Source: CAYZJR01 sp964503045
GTDB lineage: Bacteria > Cyanobacteriota > Vampirovibrionia > Obscuribacterales > Obscuribacteraceae
Reading direction: 5' to 3'
Assembly: GCA_964503045.1 (NCBI GenBank)
Contig: CAZCZI010000007.1
Span: forward strand, 80,948 to 144,947
DNA length: 64,000 bases
This document shows positions 52,930 to 59,653 of this stretch, piece after piece. The translations under genes and the position numbers were made by a program. Every line of letters begins with the position of its first letter. Positions within the stretch are counted from its first letter, which is position 1. Below the pieces are notes generated by a model, which saw nothing but the letters and a program-made list of their open reading frames with translations, was not told the DNA's origin and did no database searches.

Positions 52930-54123
52930 TTATAGTTTCAACAATCGCGATCCATCATCGGGACATTTATCAATGTCATCAAAGATCATGCGTTTGCATC
53001 TCAAGCATCGACGTTCCGCACCCTTTTTCCTCATTTGATCGACTTGTGTTTCATTGACAACCGTCCATTTGTTGCCAAGATAAACTTCGAATTTCTTGGG
53101 CGGCTCTGGTGATCTCTCATCGGCTGGAGCGTCTGTCTTGGCCATGTCTTGAGAAGTCATCGATGCTTTCAGTGATTGCAATGTTCTGGTTTGCGATTCC
53201 CCACAGGTTGGACAAGTCGTGAGTTCTGATCCGATCCCGAGGCCACACCCACGACAAATTTTCTTACCAGCCTGAGCTGCGCGCTCCATGCGGCGCCGTT
53301 CTATCTCTTGCTGCTCGCGCGCCATTTCCTCGATTTGCGTCTTGATGTCCTTGATTTGATTGGGCTTCAAACCCTGCAGCCTATGCCGTTTTATCTCTTC
53401 ATTGATGTGATCGGCGGAGAGCTGATATCGAAAACACATGCTTGCAATCTGTGCTTCGGGATATGGTCGTTTCTGTTCAAAGGAGTTGACAATGGCTGTC
53501 AAAACAATCGGCTGCTTACGAATGGCTTCGCGTTGACTTGCATACTGCTTGTGAAACTCATATTGCAAAGCGCCTGAGGGAAGCGGCTCATAGAGGGAAC
53601 ATTCGAGTTCGTCGGCAAAGCGCATGAGGTATTCGCTGAAGGTTCCGAACCCATAAACACGTTCGAGCGAGGTCATGTCAATGGATAGAATCTGCCCATA
53701 TTTTTGGGATTTAGGTACGAGATCAAGGCATAACGGCACCATCACCGTCGTTGAGGCAAACGGGATGTAGTAGGGCGAATAGCGCGTCTGCTGGTTTGGC
53801 GGCGCAGTGCGCTCGGAATCCGGATACCACTCAGCAAGGCGCTTCCACGTCTCCTTCATGCCCGCCAAGCTCAAGAGCCACATTGGGTTGAAGAGCCCGA
53901 TATCTTTCTCTCGCGACACCGAAACCTGCGCCTCTCGCAGGAGTTCGTCGCGCTGCCCATTGTGAACTCTAAAGGAGGCGCGCACTTCCGGAGGGAGTTG
54001 AACGCGCATGGACTCTTCGAAAATATCGAGATCGCGCTCGGAGACCCCAGGGTTGAGCGAGTTCAGCAGTTGTGGAGAGTTGGCTGAGAGCCATTTCTCG
54101 ATTCGATTCCAGACTTCCTTCAT
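52930..54123 (-). CDS. SUKH/SMI1-KNR4-type protein with C-terminal zinc ribbons
   Basis: The protein (397 aa from the ATG at 54123) begins with a SUKH-1-like domain: WNRIEKWLSANSPQLLNSLNPG, SERDLDIFEESMRVQLPPEVRASFRVHNGQ, and further on the WYPDSERTAPPNQQTRYSPYYIPFAS and IDMTSLERVYG strands. SUKH domains are common immunity proteins against nuclease or deaminase toxins, and also occur in eukaryotic Smi1/Knr4. A helical middle (residues 230-300) precedes a zinc ribbon CRGCGLGIGSELTTCPTCG and a C-terminal CLRCKRMIFDDIDKCPDDG. The ribbons are not usual in immunity proteins. No toxin gene lies beside it. The TTG at 54195 is an alternative start. Confidence 0.75.
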   Translation of the reverse strand: MKEVWNRIEKWLSANSPQLLNSLNPGVSERDLDIFEESMRVQLPPEVRASFRVHNGQRDELLREAQVSVSREKDIGLFNPMWLLSLAGMKETWKRLAEWYPDSERTAPPNQQTRYSPYYIPFASTTVMVPLCLDLVPKSQKYGQILSIDMTSLERVYGFGTFSEYLMRFADELECSLYEPLPSGALQYEFHKQYASQREAIRKQPIVLTAIVNSFEQKRPYPEAQIASMCFRYQLSADHINEEIKRHRLQGLKPNQIKDIKTQIEEMAREQQEIERRRMERAAQAGKKICRGCGLGIGSELTTCPTCGESQTRTLQSLKASMTSQDMAKTDAPADERSPEPPKKFEVYLGNKWTVVNETQVDQMRKKGAERRCLRCKRMIFDDIDKCPDDGSRLLKL

Positions 54124-54295
54124 TTCCTCAATTTCCGGGTTTTGAGGCCGGACGAATGGCGGCCCACATGGAAACGTGAGCGGGTAGCCTCCCAATTGTA
54201 CTTATCCTGAGGCTGTCATTGCTTAAAAGGGCGAAGCTTTTCTCTTCGGCACCCGGCAAAAGGGCTGGGGCGGCGCTGCACGGCACTTTTGGGCT

Positions 54296-54317
54296 CTGTT
54301 ATCTGATTGTTATGTTC
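54296..54317 (+). promoter_or_regulatory. Two 11-bp direct repeats, possible Pho-box-like site
   Basis: CTGTTATCTGA and TTGTTATGTTC are contiguous 11-mers sharing TGTTAT at the same phase as in the arrays at 17425 and 20796, and again lie upstream of an EF-hand gene (66 bp before its start). Only two repeats are seen and the flanks do not extend them, so this is a weaker call. Confidence 0.45.
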
Positions 54318-54382
54318 GCCCCCCAGACTAAGCGCATCGAAGCACCCTATGCGCCCAGCCCAGCCCAGAGGACTCACTCCCC

Positions 54383-55333
54383 ATGCCGAATCAATTCAAC
54401 TCTTCCGCTGCAGAATCTTACTCTGCGTTTGCCGATGAGACCCCAGCAGAGAAGCTGGCAAAACAGGTTAACGACAAGGTATCTCACAACTTGCTTGAAG
54501 CAGCATATGCCGATCTCAAAAAAGGTGTGGATAGTCAAATTGCAGACATGCCTTTGAAAGAGAAAAATGCATTTTGGGACGAAGTTGCATCGCACCTCGA
54601 CCAGGGCGCAATCACTAAATTGAGTTCTGTTTTTCTTGTACAGAATTTTGATATCTATGACTCGAACAAAGATGGAAAGTTGAAAGAGTCAGAACTTTTC
54701 GGGGTAAAGCAAGCAGCCAACCCGTTTTACAGAGGGCTTGGCTCTGAAGTAGCCAAAAATTTCTCTACTGCCTCATCGCTTTACGAAGCTGATGGATCGA
54801 TTGATAAAAACGAAGCGACGAACTTCCGCGCTCGCCAGGTTATGCCGACGCAAGATCAGTACACCGATGCGGTCATTGCTAACGTCATTCGCAGGCTAGG
54901 CGAACCTGTGAAAGCTGAGAAGGGCAAGGTTCCTGATTCTGCCGCGACTGTTGCGATGGAGTATCTATCGTCTTCGATGTCCGGAAGAGCGGCATTGGAA
55001 ACATCTGCGGAGAGCCAAGCAACATGGAAACAGTTGAGCGAAAAGCTCGCCCAAAATGGACTCGTTGAGAAGCTCTCCATGGCTTACTTAAAGGAAAGTC
55101 GCGAAAATCTGCAGATGAAAGAGGGCGCCTCTTTCTCGATGCAGCAACTGAGCCTTTTGCAGAAGAGCTTGAATCCTGTGCGCAAGCAGTTCGCTGATTA
55201 CATTGCGACCAACTTCGAGAGTATTGCAAGCGTTAGATTGAATGACCCGCTCAATCAAATCTCTGAAGATGAGCGTCAGGTCTACGAAAGAAAGATGAAT
55301 AAGAAGGTTTCGGAGGCTAAGCCGAAGCAGTAG
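54383..55333 (+). CDS. Soluble EF-hand-like protein, 316 aa
   Basis: It has no signal peptide and is mainly helical. One complete EF-hand loop, DIYDSNKDGKLKESEL (Asp-Asn-Asp-Lys-Glu positions filled), follows an incoming helix; a second acidic stretch, YEADGSIDKNEAT, may be a partial loop. The rest resembles the proteins at 17510 and 19668 in style: a polar Ser/Ala leader, then helices such as LLEAAYADLKKGVDSQIAD. A strong terminator follows. Upstream there is a GAGGA some 12 bases before the ATG. Confidence 0.8.
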   Translation: MPNQFNSSAAESYSAFADETPAEKLAKQVNDKVSHNLLEAAYADLKKGVDSQIADMPLKEKNAFWDEVASHLDQGAITKLSSVFLVQNFDIYDSNKDGKLKESELFGVKQAANPFYRGLGSEVAKNFSTASSLYEADGSIDKNEATNFRARQVMPTQDQYTDAVIANVIRRLGEPVKAEKGKVPDSAATVAMEYLSSSMSGRAALETSAESQATWKQLSEKLAQNGLVEKLSMAYLKESRENLQMKEGASFSMQQLSLLQKSLNPVRKQFADYIATNFESIASVRLNDPLNQISEDERQVYERKMNKKVSEAKPKQ

Positions 55334-55359
55334 GTTTCGCGAAAGTTTGGGAAAGGATG

Positions 55360-55400
55360 GGTCGGAGGCGAGTACTTGTACTCGTCTCTAACCATTTTTT
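55360..55400 (+). terminator. Intrinsic terminator after the EF-hand gene
   Basis: GGTCGGAGGCGAGTAC (55360-55375) can pair with GTACTCGTCTCTAACC (55378-55393) over most of 16 positions with G-T wobbles and one mismatch. Six Ts follow at 55395-55400. This is a clear Rho-independent terminator for the EF-hand gene. Confidence 0.72.
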
Positions 55401-55648
55401 GGGGCTCCTGAGGGCGGCGGCGCTACCGCGTGCACCCCCGAACCGTGCCAGAAAAATGCCTTTCGTAGCCCCAAACACTGCCGGGGCTGTCATGTGGTAA
55501 GAAATACCTGCCACTTTTTTTGAAATGTGGCAGGTATTTCTTACACCTTCTCAACCTCCTCCACTTGCGGTTCCTTGCAACGAAAAGCGAAAGTCAATAT
55601 GTTACGTTTGAGTCCTAGATTCCATCTCACAATGATCGATGAGTCCCG
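55398..55648. other. Structured intergenic region with two inverted repeats
   Basis: After the terminator, TTTGGGGCT (55398-55406) pairs with AGCCCCAAA (55467-55475) across a 60-nt GC-rich loop. Next comes a perfect 18-bp inverted repeat: GTAAGAAATACCTGCCAC at 55497-55514 and its complement at 55527-55544, around a T-rich 12-nt loop. No long T run follows the second stem. No coding potential is seen. The DNA may encode a structured RNA or be the remains of a small repeat element. The globin promoter should lie in its last 100 bp. Confidence 0.55.
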
Positions 55649-56041
55649 ATGAACTTGATGTTCGACCCAGTCTCAGCCGTCTACAAAGCCGTCAACAGTG
55701 AAGAGCCATTCTTTCGCCTTGTCGATGAATTCTACGCAGGAGTCGAAAAAGACCCGATTTTGAGACCTCTTTACTCTGACGATCTTACCGATGCCAAAAA
55801 ACATCTGGCTCTCTTTCTAATTCAAAGATGCGGAGGTCGCGGCACCTACAGCGAAGAACGCGGGCATCCGAGAATGCGTGGTCGGCACATGCCGTTTAAA
55901 ATTCGTACGCTCGAGCGCGACGCATGGGTGAAGAACATGTCTGCTGCTCTCGATAAAGTCGCTGAGTTTGCTCCTCATCGCGAAACGCTCGATGAGTTTT
56001 TTGCCAGCTTCGCCACATTTATGATCAATCATCCAGACTAA
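55649..56041 (+). CDS. Truncated haemoglobin, group II
   Basis: This 130-aa globin matches bacterial HbO-type proteins. It has the N-terminal EEPFFRLVDEFYAGV (Tyr29 at position B10), DPILRPLY, GGRGTYSEERGHPRMRGRH with proximal His80 (F8), and Trp93 at G8 in DAWVKNM. These residues mark group II. Such globins bind O2 and NO and often detoxify NO or shuttle oxygen to oxidases. The next gene follows after 12 bp. The start could also be Met4; both lie within three codons. Confidence 0.88.
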   Translation: MNLMFDPVSAVYKAVNSEEPFFRLVDEFYAGVEKDPILRPLYSDDLTDAKKHLALFLIQRCGGRGTYSEERGHPRMRGRHMPFKIRTLERDAWVKNMSAALDKVAEFAPHRETLDEFFASFATFMINHPD

Positions 56042-56053
56042 GAAGGAACAGAA

Positions 56054-56518
56054 ATGAGTGAAGTGAGCCTTCAAGAGAAATTCTCAGCAAAGAGTATTTG
56101 CTATGGTTGTGGACCTTCCAATAATGAAGGTTTGCACATACGTAGTTTTCCAGACGGCGACACCTGTATTTCAGAATGGCAGCCAGATCCAAAATATCAG
56201 GCATTTGAAGGCACTTTATATGGTGGCTTGATCGGATGCTTGTTTGATTGTCACTGCAATTGGACTGGTTCATACCATTTGATGAAGCAAAATAATCTGG
56301 ACCATCCACCATGCACAGTAACTGCAGAATTCACAGTCAAATTTCTCAAACCGACCCCATCAAACAAACCCGTCAGAATTGTGGCGAAGGTTGTTGAATC
56401 AAAAGAAGACAGAGCAGTAGTTGAAGGAGAAATGTTTTCTGATGGTGTGTTATGCGCAACGAGCCGCGGAAAATTTGTGGCGGTGAAGCCAGGTCATCCG
56501 GCTTATCATCGGTGGTAG
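56054..56518 (+). CDS. Hotdog-fold thioesterase (PaaI-like)
   Basis: The protein (154 aa) has the family's CYGCGPSNNEGLHIRSF N-terminus, a FEGTLYGGLIGCLFDCHCNW helix, a central TVTAEFTVKFLKPTP strand and ATSRGKFVAVK at the end. This layout is that of PaaI/YbgC-type acyl-CoA thioesterases with a hotdog dimer. It has an AGGA ribosome site. It is in an operon with the truncated haemoglobin and the cupin. Confidence 0.85.
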   Translation: MSEVSLQEKFSAKSICYGCGPSNNEGLHIRSFPDGDTCISEWQPDPKYQAFEGTLYGGLIGCLFDCHCNWTGSYHLMKQNNLDHPPCTVTAEFTVKFLKPTPSNKPVRIVAKVVESKEDRAVVEGEMFSDGVLCATSRGKFVAVKPGHPAYHRW

Positions 56519-56534
56519 ATTCTGAAGAAACAAT

Positions 56535-57113
56535 ATGTTTATGCTCAGTGATTTCATAAATGAATGCCATGCTGTTCTCCAGCAGCCGAACCCCGGCGAA
56601 GCTGTGAGGCAACTCGTGTTGCGTGAAATCCGGAGTGGAGATGCGCTGCAGAAGGCACTTGAGCCTTTCAATGATGGTGGCAATGTCTCTCAAAGGATGT
56701 TTGGATGTCTTGTGCATTTAGACAAGAATTTGACCATCATGAAGTTGAAGAGTGTTCCGCATCTCAGAATTGCGCCGCACACACATGATATGTGGGCGGT
56801 GATTGGATGCTACAGCGGCACCGAATTTAACACGCTGTATCGAGAAACTGCAACGGGCATTGAAGAGATAGAGCAGGTTCGTATCGAATCACCTGACGCA
56901 ATTCTGTTGTCTACTGACGCAATTCATTCTGTGCACAATCCGAACCCCACATCTGGATGTTCCATTCATATTTATGGTGGCGACATCATGGCGATCGATA
57001 ACACGATGTGGGATCCGTTTACCTTCAAAAAGGCAGTGCTGGATGTGAGCACGATGCTCGACTATTCATTCGCACTCATGGATGCAGACGCTGCTAGCGC
57101 TGGTCGGAAGTAA
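56535..57113 (+). CDS. Cupin-fold protein, cysteine-dioxygenase-like
   Basis: The protein (192 aa) has the cupin metal motif PHTHDMWAVIGCYSG with His82 and His84, and a second part DAIHSVHNPNPTSG carrying His131/His134. This resembles the thiol dioxygenase/RmlC group of predicted metal enzymes. Oxygen chemistry would suit the globin upstream, but the substrate is unknown. The 3' end overlaps the convergent HAD gene by 20 bp. The ATG has no strong ribosome site; the gene follows the thioesterase by 16 bp. Confidence 0.78.
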   Translation: MFMLSDFINECHAVLQQPNPGEAVRQLVLREIRSGDALQKALEPFNDGGNVSQRMFGCLVHLDKNLTIMKLKSVPHLRIAPHTHDMWAVIGCYSGTEFNTLYRETATGIEEIEQVRIESPDAILLSTDAIHSVHNPNPTSGCSIHIYGGDIMAIDNTMWDPFTFKKAVLDVSTMLDYSFALMDADAASAGRK

Positions 57114-57621
57114 TCAAAGACGTTGTCGCCAATATCAAGGTGGCGAGTTCGTCCCATTTTTCCACTCTTGTTACTCCAGGTAGATGACGAGAATGTTTTT
57201 GCACCTCCTCCTCAACTGCGTTGAACAAGTAGAGGTGGCCTACAGAATCGAGATATGAGAGCACCTCTAATCTGTCATCTACGAAATGCGTGACACCAAG
57301 CTTTCTGCATATTTCCGCTTTGTCTTTGCGCTCGCGGCAAAAGTGCACGTTGGACTCATACACCTTGGTGAATTGGTAGAACTCGTGATGCGCCAACCAG
57401 AGTCTGGTCTTTTGCTCGACATTTGCACCGCACTTCGAGACGAGATGTACCTCGAGGCCTGCTTTTGCCAGTTTTGCGATTGAGTCGAACGCACCATCAA
57501 CTGCTGGTGTTTTGAGAAAGTTGTTCCCAAAGAATGACGTATCGGTATTGTCATTCGATCTGCTGATAATTACGCCGCCAATATCAATTCCGATGACGGG
57601 TCTGGTTTTTTTTGCTGTCAT
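57094..57621 (-). CDS. HAD-like hydrolase-fold protein
   Basis: The protein (175 aa) has strand GIDIGGVI, with Asp as nucleophile candidate but Gly where most HAD phosphatases have the acid Asp two residues on. Further motifs are VHLVSKCG (Ser/Thr motif II) and KDKAEICRKLGVTHFVDDRLEVL with Lys and DD for motifs III/IV. This set occurs in 5'-nucleotidase-like HAD proteins lacking the acid, so the activity may be weak or different. GAGGAA is eight bases before the ATG. It diverges from the LysR gene. Confidence 0.78.
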   Translation of the reverse strand: MTAKKTRPVIGIDIGGVIISRSNDNTDTSFFGNNFLKTPAVDGAFDSIAKLAKAGLEVHLVSKCGANVEQKTRLWLAHHEFYQFTKVYESNVHFCRERKDKAEICRKLGVTHFVDDRLEVLSYLDSVGHLYLFNAVEEEVQKHSRHLPGVTRVEKWDELATLILATTSLITSDQR

Positions 57622-57683
57622 TTGCGAATTCCTCGTGCTTTGTTTGCCATTGCTTTCCTTTGACTATATAATTCGCAGCTATA

Positions 57684-57708
57684 AAGGAGAACTATTTTGT
57701 TTGGATAA
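57684..57708 (+). promoter_or_regulatory. Strong ribosome site with a three-codon open frame before the LysR gene
   Basis: AAGGAGA (57684-57690) is an excellent ribosome site, but the only start at proper spacing is a TTG at 57697 that reads TTG-TTT-GGA and then TAA. The LysR ATG lies 18 bp beyond this stop, in the same frame and without its own ribosome site. A leader that reinitiates is possible. Confidence 0.4.
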
Positions 57709-57726
57709 ACTATAAGCAAAAGTTAT

Positions 57727-58605
57727 ATGACAAAACCACTTAGCTTAGATGCGCTCACGTCTTTCGCGGTATTCGCCGAAAGCCTCAACTTTACGCGTGC
57801 TGCGGAGTCATTGCACATATCGCAACCGGCACTTCATGTGAAGGTACAAGAACTTTCTCAAACGCTCGGTGTCCCGCTTTATCGTCGTGTGGGACGCGCT
57901 CTTGAACTTACTGAAAGTGGAATTAAGGTCGCTCGTTTTGCGCATGAGATGAAGGATCGTACCGATACCTTTATAGACGAACTCTCAGTCGGTGAGTCAA
58001 GACAACAAATAGTCCTTGCTGCAGGAGAAGGAGCCTTTTTGTATTTGCTTGGTGATGCAATTCGAGAATTCATTGATCAAGAACATGCGCCTCTCAAACT
58101 CCTTACAGCGAACCGCGAGGGTGTGGTCAATGCAATCGAGACTGGCAGAGCACATCTTGGTGTGGCGGCGCTTGAGTCTACCCCTCCAGGAATGCAAGTG
58201 ACATTGCTGTGCAAAGTTGGGCAAGTTTTGGTGATGCCATCAAATCATAAGTTAGCTAGTGCGAAGAGATTGCGACTCGAAGACCTCAGTCGCGCAAAGC
58301 TGATATTGCCCCCACCAGACCGACCGCATCGACACATGGTTGCAGCGGCTCTGCAGTCTGCGGGAGTTGAATGGGAAGTAGCAGTGGAGGCTGCTGGTTG
58401 GGAACTTATGATGCACTTCGTGAGATTGGGAATGGGATTGGCAATCGTCAATGCGTGTTGTGCTGTGCCTGGCGGACTAGTTGCGAGACCATTGAAGGAA
58501 CTTCCTCAGATAAGTTATCACCTTATCCATTTAGATGGCTTTGAAAAGCGACGTGCACAGAAAAAGCTGAAGAAGTTGTTGCTTGAGAAAGTTCAGACTG
58601 TTTGA
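57727..58605 (+). CDS. LysR-family transcriptional regulator
   Basis: This 292-aa regulator has the N-terminal winged HTH of LysR proteins (LDALTSFAVFAESLNFTRAAESLHISQPALHVKVQELSQTLG, residues 6-48) and then a periplasmic-binding-like effector domain (VLAAGEGAFLYLLGDAIREFI, IETGRAHLGVAALES, GMGLAIVNACCAVPGG). Such regulators often control the divergent gene, here the HAD protein, in response to a small molecule. The ATG has no ribosome site of its own; see the strong site 37 bp upstream. Confidence 0.93.
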   Translation: MTKPLSLDALTSFAVFAESLNFTRAAESLHISQPALHVKVQELSQTLGVPLYRRVGRALELTESGIKVARFAHEMKDRTDTFIDELSVGESRQQIVLAAGEGAFLYLLGDAIREFIDQEHAPLKLLTANREGVVNAIETGRAHLGVAALESTPPGMQVTLLCKVGQVLVMPSNHKLASAKRLRLEDLSRAKLILPPPDRPHRHMVAAALQSAGVEWEVAVEAAGWELMMHFVRLGMGLAIVNACCAVPGGLVARPLKELPQISYHLIHLDGFEKRRAQKKLKKLLLEKVQTV

Positions 58606-58609
58606 ATTG

Positions 58610-59356
58610 TCATAAGCTAATTGAATCATTTTGCCTTAGCAAACGTGTTACTGAAGGAATGAGGGCTTTCGGAACTGGAATGAGTTCCATATCTAATTGA
58701 TCTGCTAATCTGCAGAGCGCAGGTAGCGATATAGTTTCTGCTCCCTTTTCGAACCTTGAAACTTGCACCCGATTTACACCGCTTCGCTTTGCTAATTTGC
58801 GTTGAGAAATGCGTAGGTTCTTCCTGTGTCTTTTGAATAACTTGCCGAGTCCTTCCATCGATACCCCTCCTGCGTATTGTGCATAATTGTCTAAGCAAAC
58901 TGTGCACTTCAATTGGTGCAATTCGATTGCGGCTTTCGCTTCTTCCGCATCAGCAAATCGTCTCATGCGTTCCGCCGTGTCAAAATGACTTAGGGGATTC
59001 AGCGAGCCTTCCCACAAAATCTTGTCGTCTATGATTCCAAGTTTTTCGTGTCGCTTAGGTCGAACCGTGACGTGCACGCCGCTCTTTCTGAGCAACTCAA
59101 CACATGTATTAAAGTACTTAAGCTCACGAGACTCATCAGCCGTGAGTCCTGATTTACTCATTGCGCGTGGATTTTGCACGAATGCGCAGACCGTGACGCC
59201 TATGTTCAAAAGTTCCTCAAGAACTGGTTTTAACTCTTTAGTGCGATACTGTGAGATGAAGCCGGAATGGATCAATACCTTGCAGCGAGCCGTTGCAAGA
59301 TCCTTTGTGAACGCCCGCCAAAATGTCTGGTCGGTGTATACGTTCTCTCCTGCCAT
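58610..59356 (-). CDS. Phospholipase-D-like domain fused to a Cro/XRE-type HTH
   Basis: In this 248-aa protein, residues 20-130 form a PLD-like nuclease/transferase half with one HKD-type motif: His103, Lys105 and Asp110 in KRHEKLGIID, then EGSLN (Glu116, Ser118, Asn120). Residues 169-225 are a helix-turn-helix of the Cro/XRE type (LRISQRKLAKRSGVNRVQVSRFEKG). Single-HKD proteins work as dimers, as in the nuclease Nuc and BfiI-type endonucleases. The fusion suggests a DNA-targeted nuclease or a regulator with nuclease fold. AGGAG precedes the ATG. Nothing nearby looks like a partner methylase. Confidence 0.82.
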   Translation of the reverse strand: MAGENVYTDQTFWRAFTKDLATARCKVLIHSGFISQYRTKELKPVLEELLNIGVTVCAFVQNPRAMSKSGLTADESRELKYFNTCVELLRKSGVHVTVRPKRHEKLGIIDDKILWEGSLNPLSHFDTAERMRRFADAEEAKAAIELHQLKCTVCLDNYAQYAGGVSMEGLGKLFKRHRKNLRISQRKLAKRSGVNRVQVSRFEKGAETISLPALCRLADQLDMELIPVPKALIPSVTRLLRQNDSISL

Positions 59357-59653
59357 TGATGGTGCTCCTGAGAGTGTCGAAGCGCTTTGAGCATCGCTTC
59401 GATTGAGTGGAGTTTCTTCAATTCAGGGGCTAACTAAACCATACTTGCAAATCGCAAAAAGTCACTGTGTAAATCCACAGTCTTTGACGACAATGATCGA
59501 TTGTGGAGGAGTAGAGATAAAGTTACGCGACACCTAAACCCAAACAAAAACCGCAGGATTGAAAATTCAATTTCACCACCCTGCGGTTTTGAGTTTGTTT
59601 GGGTCGAAGCGTAAATCTTCGGTTGCGTACGCGACTATTGAGTCACGGTGTGA
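59357..59653. other. Intergenic region, about 300 bp
   Basis: No gene is seen. It holds the promoter of the PLD-HTH gene on the left and the terminator of the TPR gene on the right. Near the TPR stop, TGAGTCACGGT occurs twice within 30 bp (59639 and 59658), a short direct repeat of unknown meaning that partly lies in the coding end. Confidence 0.45.
59539..59603. terminator. Bidirectional intrinsic terminator
   Basis: CCGCAGG (59551-59557) pairs with CCTGCGG (59580-59586), and the outer arms CCCAAACAAA (59539-59548) and TTTGTTTGGG (59594-59603) also pair. On each strand the GC stem is followed by a T-rich run. On the minus strand this ends the long TPR gene. Confidence 0.72.
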
